Shown here piece by piece: positions 47,792-56,697 of a stretch of DNA of 64,000 nucleotides. The notes under the pieces are model-generated. The model saw only the letters and a list, made by a program, of their open reading frames with translations. It searched no databases and was not told the origin of the DNA. The DNA is from Ornithinibacillus halotolerans. GTDB lineage: Bacteria; Bacillota; Bacilli; Bacillales; Amphibacillaceae. Both the position numbers and the translations under genes were made by a program. The stretch is taken from positions 124,001 through 188,000 of the forward strand of contig NZ_BMEY01000008.1 in assembly GCF_014637405.1 (NCBI RefSeq), written 5' to 3'. The first letter of the stretch is position 1. Every line of letters starts with the position of its first letter.

Positions 47792-49330
47792 TTATGGTTG
47801 ATAATATAGCGGTCCACCTGGTCCTAGTGGGAGTCCAAGTAGCATCCAAATAATTAACATAATTGTCCAACCTACGAGGAAGAACATAGAGTAAGGAACC
47901 ATTGTGGAAATTAACGTTCCAATTCCCATTTTTTTATCATACTTTTGTGCAAATGCAATAATAATTGCAAAATAAGTCATTAATGGCGAGATAATATTTG
48001 TAGTAGAATCTGCAATACGATAGGCCATTTGTGTTAACTCTGGAGAATATCCTAGTCGCATCATGATTGGAACAAATACAGGTGCCATCATTGCCCATTT
48101 AGCAGAAGCACTACCGATAAATAAATTAATAAATGCTGTAATTAGAATAAACAAAATAAGTAACGGAATACCTGTTAACTTAACACTACTTAGAAAATCT
48201 GCACCATATACACCTAAAACTAGTCCCATATTCGTTTCATTAAAGAATGCAACAAATTGTCCAGCTGTAAATGCTAATACGATAAATGTTCCCATCGATG
48301 CCATTGTATCTGACATCTGTTTAGCAACGTCCTTATCGTTATGGATTGACTTTGTTACGATTCCATAGGCAAGTCCAGGAATAAAGAATAAAATAGCAAT
48401 AATCGGTACTAATGATTTCATAAATGGCGACTGTACGATTTGTGCCATCGTATCTCCTTCTGTACCGCGCATTGGTGCATCTGGAGGAATAATAAGAAGC
48501 GCTGTTAATATAATACCAATTACTACCGCAATACCAGCCCAAACAAGACCTTTTTTCTCAATTGGTTGAAGACCTTTTATTTCTTCTTTTTGGTCGCCTG
48601 TATATGATCCAAGACGTGGTTCTACAATTTTTTCTGTAACCCACGTACCAATGATCGTTAACACAAATACAGAAACGGCAATAAATGCCCAGTTCATCGC
48701 AATATTCATCGTTTCTGCATATGCAGGGTCAATAATTGCAGCTGCAGCTATTGTCATTTCCCCTAACATTGCGTCCGTACCTGATAATAGCAAGTTCGCA
48801 CTAAATCCTGCTGATACACCGGCAAACGCAGCTGCTAAACCTGCTAGTGGATGTCTACCAAGTGCTGCAAAGATAAGCGCACCTAATGGTGGTAATACAA
48901 CGTATCCAGCGTCAGATGCTACACTAGACATAATACCTGCAAATACTAAGCCTAAAGTGATAAATCTATTCGGTACAGATAATACAAACCCTCTTAGTAA
49001 TGCACTGATAAGTCCAGTACGTTCAGCAACTCCAATTCCTAACATCGTTAGTAGCACAACACCTAGTGGAGCAAAACCAATAAAGTTACTTGTCATACTA
49101 GTGAATATATATTGAATCCCTTCCGCACTTAGAAGGTTTTTAATTTCTACTATTGTTCCTTCTTCACCAGGATGTTCCACACTTATGCCTAGTGGTTGTA
49201 ATGCTGCAGAAAGCAAGATTACAAGTAGTGCCAAAATTGCAAATAATGTTGCGGGATGAGGCAGTTTATTACCAACTAGCTCAATCCTATCTAAAGAGCT
49301 TTGAAACAGCCCTTTTTTTCGTTTCCCCAT
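47792..49330 (-). CDS. AbgT family transporter
   Basis: From ATG 49330, with GGAGGT seven bases upstream, the product has 512 residues. It has about eleven hydrophobic segments and family tracts such as MSSVASDAGYVVLPPLGALIFAA (first half; key part SDAGYVVLPPLGA) and STTNIISPLMTYFAIIIAFA near the C-terminus. AbgT proteins move p-aminobenzoyl-glutamate or export p-aminobenzoate derivatives such as sulfonamides. The substrate here is unknown. The gene stands alone between terminators. Confidence 0.9.
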   Translation of the reverse strand: MGKRKKGLFQSSLDRIELVGNKLPHPATLFAILALLVILLSAALQPLGISVEHPGEEGTIVEIKNLLSAEGIQYIFTSMTSNFIGFAPLGVVLLTMLGIGVAERTGLISALLRGFVLSVPNRFITLGLVFAGIMSSVASDAGYVVLPPLGALIFAALGRHPLAGLAAAFAGVSAGFSANLLLSGTDAMLGEMTIAAAAIIDPAYAETMNIAMNWAFIAVSVFVLTIIGTWVTEKIVEPRLGSYTGDQKEEIKGLQPIEKKGLVWAGIAVVIGIILTALLIIPPDAPMRGTEGDTMAQIVQSPFMKSLVPIIAILFFIPGLAYGIVTKSIHNDKDVAKQMSDTMASMGTFIVLAFTAGQFVAFFNETNMGLVLGVYGADFLSSVKLTGIPLLILFILITAFINLFIGSASAKWAMMAPVFVPIMMRLGYSPELTQMAYRIADSTTNIISPLMTYFAIIIAFAQKYDKKMGIGTLISTMVPYSMFFLVGWTIMLIIWMLLGLPLGPGGPLYYQP

Positions 49331-49671
49331 AAAAAATACCTCCTGTAATACTTGTTGTTTTTGTTGCAAATTACGATTATTTCTGAAAATTTACTATAGA
49401 AAGAGTACAATGTAAAAGAGACACAAAATTTATGATAACAATTTCTTAACATCTTTTCAAATCAAATTTTTTCCAGTTAAACCCACAATTTAATACATTG
49501 GACTTAAGTATCATGAGAAAAGAATGATGTTAAAATTCGAGAAAATATTAGAGGCTACGTCGATATCCCCTCAGAGGTATGAACGTAGCCTTTAATGACT
49601 TAGAATCTATATAATACTTTTTGCTTATTTTTTATCTCATGCAGAATGCTTGTTTCAAGAGAATATCTATT
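49331..49671. other. Gap between the AbgT-type transporter and the luciferase-like gene
   Basis: It holds a hairpin with arms AGGCTACGT and ACGTAGCCT at 49551-49591, a plausible terminator for the minus-strand luciferase-like gene, and the upstream region of the transporter. I see no gene. Confidence 0.5.
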
Positions 49672-50667
49672 TTACAATTTATTTTCCTCATTAAAAACTT
49701 CTTTTGCAATTAACTGATAAGATAATTTTCTATCTTCAGGTGAATACGTAATCGTATTGATCATGATTTCGTCAGCTTGATATTTTGTTCTCAAATCATG
49801 TAATTTTAATTTCACTTCCAAAGGATTTCCAATAATTATGTTCTGTTTCTTCTTTTCGATTGATTCTAATTCTTTTTGAGTCAATGTATATTGTTTAGCT
49901 TTTTCCAAAGAAGGAACACCATGATTCCTTTCCCATTTATCAGTTTGTATAGACCATATCAATGAACTTAGTGCTACTTCTTCCGCTTTTTCCGTTGTCT
50001 CTGCACAAATAACAGAAACGGTTACAATAACTTCTGGTGTTTGCCCCTGTTTTCTTGGTTCAAAGTTATTTCGATATTCCTTTATGATTGCAACTCCATC
50101 ATTGTCGCTCATAAAATGTCCAAACGTATAAGGCATACCATTTGCAGCAGCTAGTAGGGCACTCTTTTTACTTGTACCAAGAAGCCATGGAACAGGTGGA
50201 TTTTCAGGGATTGGGGAAGCTGAAATCTTTGCGTTTCTATTATCCAAGTAATGGATTAATTCTTTTACTGAAGTAGGGTAGTTTTGAACGCTTTGCAAAA
50301 AGTTTTCTGAAAGAGCATTAGTCACTTCAGCTGATCCACCTGGTGCTCGACCAAGTCCTACATCTATCCGATTAGGAAACAATGTCGCTAACATATTGAA
50401 CTGTTCCGCAACTTTAAAGGGACGGTAATGTGGTAATAAAACAGCCCCTGACCCAATGCGAATTCGATTCGTATTAGCCCCAATGTAACTTAACATTACT
50501 TCAGGAGCAGAACATGCAAGTCCTGGTAAATCGTGATGTTCCGCAATCCAATATCGTGTATAACCTAATTCCTCTCCTACTTGCGCTAATTTCATAGACT
50601 CTTGTAAAGCATCATATGGGGTTTGATTAGAAGAAATTGGGGATTGATCTAATATACTTAGTCTCAT
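49672..50667 (-). CDS. LLM-class flavin-dependent oxidoreductase
   Basis: The 331-residue protein is a luciferase-like monooxygenase of the bacterial MsnO8/YceB type: LSILDQSPISSNQTP at the start, YWIAEHHDLPGLACSAPEVM, and GSGAVLLPHYRPFKVAEQF (about residues 72-90). These bind FMN. Its start codon shares one base with the stop of the preceding DUF3219 gene (TAATG), so the two are coupled. The substrate is unknown. A hairpin follows in the downstream gap. Confidence 0.9.
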   Translation of the reverse strand: MRLSILDQSPISSNQTPYDALQESMKLAQVGEELGYTRYWIAEHHDLPGLACSAPEVMLSYIGANTNRIRIGSGAVLLPHYRPFKVAEQFNMLATLFPNRIDVGLGRAPGGSAEVTNALSENFLQSVQNYPTSVKELIHYLDNRNAKISASPIPENPPVPWLLGTSKKSALLAAANGMPYTFGHFMSDNDGVAIIKEYRNNFEPRKQGQTPEVIVTVSVICAETTEKAEEVALSSLIWSIQTDKWERNHGVPSLEKAKQYTLTQKELESIEKKKQNIIIGNPLEVKLKLHDLRTKYQADEIMINTITYSPEDRKLSYQLIAKEVFNEENKL

Positions 50668-50957
50668 TATGTATCAATCCTTTCTTCCAACAAAATTAGC
50701 TTAAACTGACCTACTTGGTCTTTTTCATATAGGTTCGTTATCGAAGTAGAATAATTAATTATTGTTCCTCTAAACATTAAATCCTCTCCTGGAATCTTCA
50801 CATCAAATGTTCCGTTGTAAAGTAACGTCGTTATGTCATGATATTCTTCACTTGTGACATTAAAAGTAACAGTAACTTGATGTAGACCATTTATTAATTC
50901 TTTCTCACAATTCAACAATTGGATTTCCTGATCGTTTAGGATAATTAAATTAGCCAA
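50667..50957 (-). CDS. ykvR: DUF3219 family protein (YkvR type)
   Basis: The 96-residue protein matches the YkvR/DUF3219 layout: FNVTSEEYHDITTLLYNGTF in the middle, then FRGTIINYSTSITNLYEKDQ. It is small, soluble and beta-rich. The function of the family is not known. It is the first gene of a pair with the luciferase-like oxidoreductase. AAGGAGTG precedes the start codon, and a 16-bp palindrome lies about 115 bases upstream. Confidence 0.85.
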   Translation of the reverse strand: MANLIILNDQEIQLLNCEKELINGLHQVTVTFNVTSEEYHDITTLLYNGTFDVKIPGEDLMFRGTIINYSTSITNLYEKDQVGQFKLILLEERIDT

Positions 50958-51072
50958 AATATCACTCCTTATCTCATTTCACTATGTTTACTATTGATAT
51001 TTATTATCTTAACTGTAACCTAAAATGTGATTACGATATAATAATTAAACTCATAGCTTACTATTAAAATTA

Positions 51073-51088
51073 AAACAAACGTTTGTTT
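51073..51088. promoter_or_regulatory. Perfect 16-bp palindrome AAACAAACGTTTGTTT
   Basis: The palindrome lies upstream of the ykvR-oxidoreductase pair and downstream of the cyd terminator. Its form resembles operators of TetR-type repressors. No regulator gene is adjacent. Confidence 0.45.
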
Positions 51089-51092
51089 AATA

Positions 51093-51133
51093 AAAAAAGC
51101 TTCTCACCAGCTCATCACTGACGAGAAACTTCT
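51093..51133 (-). terminator. Terminator of the cyd operon
   Basis: On the minus strand AAGTTTCTC pairs with GAGAAGCTT (one wobble), followed directly by TTTTTTT. It lies ten bases after the cydS stop codon. Confidence 0.8.
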
Positions 51134-51142
51134 TTCATCCCC

Positions 51143-51250
51143 TTAATCTTCCTTTCGTACAACATCATCCTTCAGAACCCACCAGAAGGACAGTACAATT
51201 CCAGTTAGAATGACTAGAAAAGGTGCAACGAATATTAGAAACGCATCCAT
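51143..51250 (-). CDS. cydS: CydS-like small subunit of the bd-type oxidase
   Basis: This 35-residue single-helix protein reads MDAFLIFVAPFLVILTGIVL and then a Trp-rich and charged end (SFWWVLKDDVVRKED). GAGGTG lies eight bases before the ATG and the gene follows cydB by 12 bases. Size, position, helix placement and the FWxxLKD motif near the end closely resemble CydS of Geobacillus bd oxidase, which sits against CydA and stabilises haem b558. It is too short for most automatic gene callers. Confidence 0.85.
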   Translation of the reverse strand: MDAFLIFVAPFLVILTGIVLSFWWVLKDDVVRKED

Positions 51251-51262
51251 TAGCAAATCACC

Positions 51263-52294
51263 TCAATGTTCATGTTCCGATTTTCCACTAACATAATCCT
51301 TATTAAATAGAAACAATCTTAACAATAAATAAAGGGATGGTATGAGTAATGCCAAACCTGCTATAAAAGCAATAATAAGTGAGATAGCCATCGCCTCATT
51401 TGTGAAACTATCATATATCGTTAAGTGTGGGTATAGTAAATATGGATAATGAGACATTCCATAACCATAAAATGCAAATGCAAATTGACCAATCAGCAAA
51501 CTAAATGCTACACCATAATTTTTTCTTTTCCAGAGTAACCATACTGTCCCGATAAATAGTAATGCTGATATCAAAAACATCCACCAAAATGATAAAATCT
51601 GTTCATAATGCTCTTTATTATGAAATCTAAGTTCATAAATAATTCCCCCTGCTGTAATAATCGTCGGTAATGCCCAGATTAATGCATACCGTCTGAGCAA
51701 TTCAGTAGCAGGTGTGTCATTTGCTTGATCTGCATACCAGGTTAAAAATACAGCAGAAATATACAATACCGCGGATAAACTTAGCACAACAATACTCCAT
51801 GTTAGTGGACTCGTAAATAAGAGCCAATAATCGAGTATGAGATGCCCGTCTACCATGGAAATAAATCCACCTTCTGAAATCGTTAATACGATAGATAATG
51901 CAGCTGGTAGCAATAAACCAGATAAACCATACATGAAAGCATATCCCTTATGGGAACGTGCTCCATATGTTTCAAATGCATAATATGAACCACGGATTCC
52001 TAATAAAATAATCGCAATACTCACTGGTACCAATAAAGTAGTTCCATAGTAAAAAGCAGTACTAGGAAAAAAGCCAACAATTCCTACAAAGAAGAATACG
52101 AGAAAAACATTGGTTACCTCCCAAACAGGAGATAAATATCGCTGGATAATTTTCGTAAGAATATGTTCCCTTTTTGTAAAAATACCATATGCATTAAAGA
52201 AACCAGCACCAAAATCAATAGAAGCAACAATAATATATCCGAATAGGAATGTCCAAAGTACTGTAATACCAATTATCTCTAAGTTAATATTCAC
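51263..52294 (-). CDS. cydB: bd-type quinol oxidase subunit II
   Basis: The 343-residue membrane protein has eight to nine helices and the CydB pattern (IASIDFGAGFFNAYGIF; GIRGSYYAFETYG). It overlaps cydA by four bases (ATGA) and ends in SGKSEHEH. It pairs with CydA to form the oxidase core that reduces oxygen with quinol without pumping protons. Confidence 0.92.
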   Translation of the reverse strand: MNINLEIIGITVLWTFLFGYIIVASIDFGAGFFNAYGIFTKREHILTKIIQRYLSPVWEVTNVFLVFFFVGIVGFFPSTAFYYGTTLLVPVSIAIILLGIRGSYYAFETYGARSHKGYAFMYGLSGLLLPAALSIVLTISEGGFISMVDGHLILDYWLLFTSPLTWSIVVLSLSAVLYISAVFLTWYADQANDTPATELLRRYALIWALPTIITAGGIIYELRFHNKEHYEQILSFWWMFLISALLFIGTVWLLWKRKNYGVAFSLLIGQFAFAFYGYGMSHYPYLLYPHLTIYDSFTNEAMAISLIIAFIAGLALLIPSLYLLLRLFLFNKDYVSGKSEHEH

Positions 52295-53631
52295 CTATGC
52301 ACATCCCCTTTTCGTTCCATCAGTTCTCTTTCTACTGGATTCCTCCGAAACATTCTAGTTAGAACCACCACAGAACCAATTCCAAGGATTAAATAGAGAC
52401 CACAGAATAGTAGCAACATGAGATCTACATCATTACTCGTCGTTGCACCTTCTGCTGTACGCATGATTCCACGAAGAATCCACGGTTGTCTGCCAACTTC
52501 TGCTAACCACCAGCCCGCTTCAATTGCAATTAGTGACAATGGCCCACCAAATACAATTAACCACCGATACGGCTTTGACTCAACAATGGACCATCCCTTT
52601 GCTTTACTAACAATGTAAAAAAACGAAACAACAATCATTAGCATTCCAATCGCAACCATAATATTAAACAAATAATGGATATATAATGGAGGGCGATCTT
52701 CTTCTCTAAACTGGTCTAATCCAATGACTTCCGCAGTCGGTGATCCATGTGCAAGAATACTCAATGCATATGGAATTCTTATTGCATATTTAATCTCTTC
52801 TTCCTCATTCATAAATCCTAATAAGATGAGTTCTGCACTCTCACTCGTTTCAAAATGCCATTCTGCAGCAGCAAGTTTTTCAGGTTGATATTCTGCCAGA
52901 TATTTTCCAGACAAATCTCCAACAATTAATGAAGTTAGAGAAAAAATGAGCCCCACCTTCATCGTTAAGTAGAGTGCCTTTTTATGGTAAATATGATTGG
53001 ATCCCCTTAATAAACGAAATGCCGCAATAGATGCAAGCACAAACGCACTTGTCATATAGGCTGTCCCAACTACATGAGAAACTTTAGTAGGCATTGCTGG
53101 GTTAAACATCGCCTGAATTGGATTAACATTTGCTAGCTCTCCATTAATCAATTCAAAACCTTGTGGTGCATTCATAAAAGCATTTACAATTGTTATAAAT
53201 ACTGCTGAAAACGATGCTCCAATAGCAACGGGAATCAAAAGTAATAGATGCTTTCGTTGATTTTCAAACCGATCCCACGTATATAAGTATATTCCAAGAA
53301 AAATTGCTTCGAAGAAAAAAGCAAACGTCTCCATAAATAGTGGCAGTGCAATTACATTACCTGCCAATTCCATAAAGTTAGGCCATAACAAAGAAAGCTG
53401 TAACCCAATGGCCGTACCTGTAACTACCCCAACAGCTACCGTTATGATAAATCCCCTTGTCCATCTTCTAGCAAGTAATATGTAATGTTCATCATTCTTC
53501 TTAATTCCAACCCAATGGGCAATCATAATCATTAGTGGTACTCCTACCCCTAATGTTGCATAAATAATATGAAATGATAATGTAGTTTCGGTTAGGATTC
53601 TACTATAATAAACTGCCTCTTCATTAATCAA
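52291..53631 (-). CDS. cydA: bd-type quinol oxidase subunit I
   Basis: The 446-residue membrane protein starts at TTG 53631, eight bases after AGGAGG. It has nine or so helices, with the haem-ligand segments TTLSFHIIYATLGVGVPLMI (His about residue 21) and HVVGTAYMTSAFVLA, the Q-loop stretch KLAAAEWHFETSE, and the conserved GRQPWILRGIMRTAEG. The short Q-loop is the form typical of Bacillales YthA/CbdA oxidases that lack the long CydA insertion. It catalyses quinol oxidation. I found no convincing Rex site upstream although rex is present in the window. Confidence 0.93.
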   Translation of the reverse strand: MINEEAVYYSRILTETTLSFHIIYATLGVGVPLMIMIAHWVGIKKNDEHYILLARRWTRGFIITVAVGVVTGTAIGLQLSLLWPNFMELAGNVIALPLFMETFAFFFEAIFLGIYLYTWDRFENQRKHLLLLIPVAIGASFSAVFITIVNAFMNAPQGFELINGELANVNPIQAMFNPAMPTKVSHVVGTAYMTSAFVLASIAAFRLLRGSNHIYHKKALYLTMKVGLIFSLTSLIVGDLSGKYLAEYQPEKLAAAEWHFETSESAELILLGFMNEEEEIKYAIRIPYALSILAHGSPTAEVIGLDQFREEDRPPLYIHYLFNIMVAIGMLMIVVSFFYIVSKAKGWSIVESKPYRWLIVFGGPLSLIAIEAGWWLAEVGRQPWILRGIMRTAEGATTSNDVDLMLLLFCGLYLILGIGSVVVLTRMFRRNPVERELMERKGDVHR

Positions 53632-53642
53632 TCATTCTCCTC

Positions 53643-53780
53643 CTATCCGCCTATAACCCTGCCAATGATGGATAAAAGCATAATTGCCGCCACAATAAAA
53701 GTTAACCAAACTAATTTTCTTTCCTGGCTTTGGTACATGATATTACTCTTTCTATCTCTGTTTTTATCCATATGTTTCAT
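53643..53780 (-). CDS. Small single-helix membrane protein upstream of cydA
   Basis: From ATG 53780, with AGGGTGA upstream, the product has 45 residues: a charged start (MKHMDKNRDRKSN) and one helix (LVWLTFIVAAIMLLSIIGRV). It ends 12 bases before the cydA start codon and has no terminator, so it is probably co-transcribed. It could be an extra oxidase subunit or assembly factor. The open frame runs further upstream through the dispersed 39-bp repeat, which I regard as spurious. Confidence 0.5.
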   Translation of the reverse strand: MKHMDKNRDRKSNIMYQSQERKLVWLTFIVAAIMLLSIIGRVIGG

Positions 53781-54231
53781 GCCATTCACCCTAACTCTAA
53801 TGATATCCATTATATTTTGTGCGAAACATGAGATTTTAACCTTCCGATAATATAAAAAACACGAATTACCCCTGTTTAAAGGTAATCCGTGTTCTAACAT
53901 TTTCTGCGGTGCCTCTGCGGTGCCTGACACCTCCCGGTTTTTGTCATATTTTGTCGAATGAGTGTCCTCCTTTATATTTTTTCTATATGGATACAAATCT
54001 ATAAAAAGCCAGAAGTTAAACTCTCGAGGAGGAATTCTAAAAAAACATATAGCATTACTCCTCTAAATCAGTTTATTCACTTGAAATAAACTAATAATAG
54101 CTTTTTTGAACATTGCTCGTATACTTGTTTTACATTAACATACAGACTATCGGCCAAGAAATTGGCTCTAGAATAAAATGCGCAGGGTTGAAAATACTCT
54201 GTTATATCATGTAAAGGGGTTTACGAAAAGA
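53781..54231. other. Intergenic region between divergent cyd and betaine-binding genes
   Basis: It holds a hairpin ACACGAATTACC / GGTAATCCGTGT at 53859-53892 and the dispersed repeat at 53919-53957. The remainder is AT-rich and shows no gene. Confidence 0.5.
53919..53957 (+). repeat. Dispersed 39-bp repeat, copy B
   Basis: It matches copy A (47308-47346) at 35 of 39 positions in the same orientation. The first 11 bases are preceded by a partial duplicate, GCGGTGCCTCTGCGGTGCCTGA. Confidence 0.75.
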
Positions 54232-55131
54232 ATGAGATTACAATCAAAGGTAAGCATCCTACTTTTCAGTATAGGGCTGTTGTTACTATTAGCAAGTTGT
54301 CAGTCTACTAGTAGTGATGAAAAAAACAACGACCAAAATTCGGAAATAGAGATTAATAAGATTGTCGGGATTGAACCAGGATCTGGAACAATGAAAATTG
54401 CCCAAGAAACAGTTGATGCATACAACTTAGATGTTGAACTAACACCGAGCTCTGAACCAGCAATGCTTACAGAGTTAAAAAATGCTTTAGAGAACGAAGA
54501 ACCAATTGTGGTAACACTTTGGCAACCACATTGGATGTTCAGTGAATATGATTTAAAATTCCTTGAGGATCCTAAAGAAACCCTAGGTGCATCAGAAAAC
54601 ATTCATACGATGGTTAGACATGGACTTAAAGATGAAAAACCATCAGCTTATCAGCTGTTAGACAACTTCTACTGGGAAGTAGAAGACATGAATGCCGTAA
54701 TGGCTAAATTTGGTCAAAACGATGAAGTAGAACCTCGGGATGCAGCAAAAGAATGGATAGCAGACAACCGAGATAAAGTGGAGCCCTGGATAGAAGGCAT
54801 TGAGCAAGTAAATGGCGAGACTGTAGAGCTTGCCTACGTAAATTGGGACACTGAACTTTCTTCTACGAATGTTGTTGCCCTTGTTCTTGAAGAATTAGGC
54901 TACGAAGTTACATTGACACCGCTTGATATGGGGATTGCATTCCAATCTCTTTCACAAGGAGAAGTTGATGGTATGTTAATTGCATGGCTTCCTGTTGGTG
55001 CAGCTTCCTATGCTGAGCAGTATAAGGATAAAATCGTTGACTTGGGTCCTAGTTTAGAAGGAGCACAACAAGGATTTGTTGTACCAGCATATATGGATAT
55101 TGATAGTATAGAGGACTTGCCAACAAAATAA
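54232..55131 (+). CDS. Glycine betaine/proline-type ABC transporter substrate-binding lipoprotein (OpuAC family)
   Basis: From ATG 54232 the product has 299 residues; the frame extends 18 codons upstream. The start is chosen because it places a classical lipoprotein signal at the N-terminus, with lipobox LASC (Cys about residue 24). The mature domain has the OpuAC pattern: GIEPGSGTMKIAQETVDAYN, then EEPIVVTLWQPHWMFSEYDL with the tryptophans that form the cation box, and a second Trp in AYVNWDTELSSTNVVALVLE. It binds quaternary amines such as glycine betaine or carnitine. No permease or ATPase gene is adjacent, so it is an orphan. Confidence 0.88.
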   Translation: MRLQSKVSILLFSIGLLLLLASCQSTSSDEKNNDQNSEIEINKIVGIEPGSGTMKIAQETVDAYNLDVELTPSSEPAMLTELKNALENEEPIVVTLWQPHWMFSEYDLKFLEDPKETLGASENIHTMVRHGLKDEKPSAYQLLDNFYWEVEDMNAVMAKFGQNDEVEPRDAAKEWIADNRDKVEPWIEGIEQVNGETVELAYVNWDTELSSTNVVALVLEELGYEVTLTPLDMGIAFQSLSQGEVDGMLIAWLPVGAASYAEQYKDKIVDLGPSLEGAQQGFVVPAYMDIDSIEDLPTK

Positions 55132-55135
55132 ACAC

Positions 55136-55174
55136 GAAAAGAGGATACCGTTACTTTGGTACCCTCTTTTTGTC
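55136..55174 (+). terminator. Terminator of the betaine-binding lipoprotein gene
   Basis: AAAGAGGATACC and GGTACCCTCTTT form a 12-base stem with one mismatch and an eight-base loop, followed by TTGTC. Confidence 0.8.
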
Positions 55175-55239
55175 TTATAGGCCTGTATATTTATACCCGC
55201 AAATTATTCCCATAGTCTTCTCAATTCTCTCTCCTAAAA

Positions 55240-56535
55240 CTAAACTATAAAAGCAAAGTACAGAATGAATAACAAACATAGCACATACATGATTGGATGA
55301 ATTTCCTTAAAACGCTTTTGTACTACTAAACAGAGTGGATAAAGAACAAAACCGAATGCAATTCCTATTGCTACACTTGAAGTGAGCGGCATCATGATAA
55401 TCGTTAAAAAAGATGGAATTACAATCTCTAACTTACTCCAATCTATGTTACTTACTGCCTTTACCATTAATGCCCCAACAATAATTAATGCAGGTGCGGT
55501 TACTTCTAATGTTATAACGGCAAGAATTGGTGAAAAGAACAAAGCAATTGCGAAACAAGAAGCAATAATGACAGACGTAAAGCCTGTTCTTCCTCCAACA
55601 GCAATACCAGCGGAAGATTCAACACTTGTCGCAGGTGTGGATGTACCAAGGATTGCTCCAATTGCACCAGCAGAAGAATCAGCAAGTAACGCTCGTCCTA
55701 TATTTGGAATAGCATTACCTTTCATCATCCCCGCTTGACTGGCCAGTGCAATTAATGCACCAGCCGTATCAAAAAAGGCAACAATTAAAAAAGTGAAGAT
55801 AACGGCCAATAGTTCTGGAGTAAAAATTCCATCCAAATGGGAAAACACGACACCAAGTGTTGGTTCAAGACTCGGTATACTTCCAACGATGGTTGAAGGA
55901 ATATTAATTAATCCGATAATCATTCCAACGATCGTTGTAATTAACATTCCATAGAAAATTGCCCCATTTATTCCTCGCACTAACATAACAATCGTAATAA
56001 CAAGGCCAAAAACAGCTAGTAAGGTCGTAGGTGAAGTTAAATTTCCAATAGAAACGAATGTATCTGGATTGGAAATAATAATCCCACCATTCTTTAATCC
56101 AATGAATGTGATAAAAAACCCAATTCCAGAAGCTATTGCATGTTTTAAATCTAGTGGAATGATATTTATAATCTTCTCTCGGATTTTCAATAAACTTAAT
56201 AACATAAAAATAATTCCTGCAATAAAAACACCGGTTAAAGTAACTTGCCACTCTATCCCCATCCCTATACAGACAGAAAAAGCGAAAAATGAATTCAATC
56301 CCATACTTGGTGCAATTGCTATTGGGAAGTTCGCAAGCAAACCAATAAGTAATGTACCGATGATAGCAGTAAGAGCTGTTGCAGTAAATACTGCCCCACT
56401 ATCCATTCCTGCTTGGCTCAGGATAAGTGGATTTACGACTAATATATATGCTACAGATAAGAAGGTAGTCAGACCTGCAAGTGTTTCCTGCTTAAAGGAA
56501 GTATTCCGTTCTGTAAATTTAAAAAAGTTTCTCAT
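55240..56535 (-). CDS. NCS2/AzgA-type purine permease
   Basis: The 431-residue membrane protein has 12 to 14 helices and begins TSFKQETLAGLTTFLSVAYI, a hallmark of the AzgA/PbuG branch. IALASQAGMMKG and GTSTPATSVESSAGIAVGGR (about residues 290-310) form the conserved substrate region. Family members carry hypoxanthine, guanine or adenine. A purine-riboswitch-like leader with a terminator lies upstream. The gene stands alone. Confidence 0.88.
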   Translation of the reverse strand: MRNFFKFTERNTSFKQETLAGLTTFLSVAYILVVNPLILSQAGMDSGAVFTATALTAIIGTLLIGLLANFPIAIAPSMGLNSFFAFSVCIGMGIEWQVTLTGVFIAGIIFMLLSLLKIREKIINIIPLDLKHAIASGIGFFITFIGLKNGGIIISNPDTFVSIGNLTSPTTLLAVFGLVITIVMLVRGINGAIFYGMLITTIVGMIIGLINIPSTIVGSIPSLEPTLGVVFSHLDGIFTPELLAVIFTFLIVAFFDTAGALIALASQAGMMKGNAIPNIGRALLADSSAGAIGAILGTSTPATSVESSAGIAVGGRTGFTSVIIASCFAIALFFSPILAVITLEVTAPALIIVGALMVKAVSNIDWSKLEIVIPSFLTIIMMPLTSSVAIGIAFGFVLYPLCLVVQKRFKEIHPIMYVLCLLFILYFAFIV

Positions 56536-56627
56536 GTTGTAATCTCCTCTTCTGCTAAATTAAAAATGAACGGGAATGATTCCAAGTTTAGTTTTATAGC
56601 CAATACACTTTATTATCCCCTTGATAC

Positions 56628-56662
56628 AAAAAAAACTTTGACCACAGTTAAGTCAAAGTTTT
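56628..56662 (-). terminator. Leader terminator of the purine permease gene
   Basis: On the minus strand AAACTTTGAC pairs with GTCAAAGTTT, with a nine-base loop and eight T. It lies 90 bases before the start codon, so it is an attenuator and not the end of a gene. Confidence 0.88.
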
Positions 56663-56697
56663 ATCTATAAAGAAGGAATCTCGTTTATTTTCCATCC

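Noticed and set aside
46900-47800. Lysine riboswitch upstream of the aspartokinase gene
   Set aside because: None of the conserved lysine aptamer segments is visible; only a small hairpin and the dispersed repeat lie there.
53861-53996. Upstream extension of the small cyd-linked gene to 117 residues
   Set aside because: The extension crosses a hairpin and the dispersed 39-bp repeat; the ATG at 53780 has its own ribosome site.
53640-54230. Rex-binding site upstream of cydA
   Set aside because: I searched for TTGTGAA-N4-TTCACAA. Only a poor half match, TTGTGCGAAAC, was seen, which is not enough.
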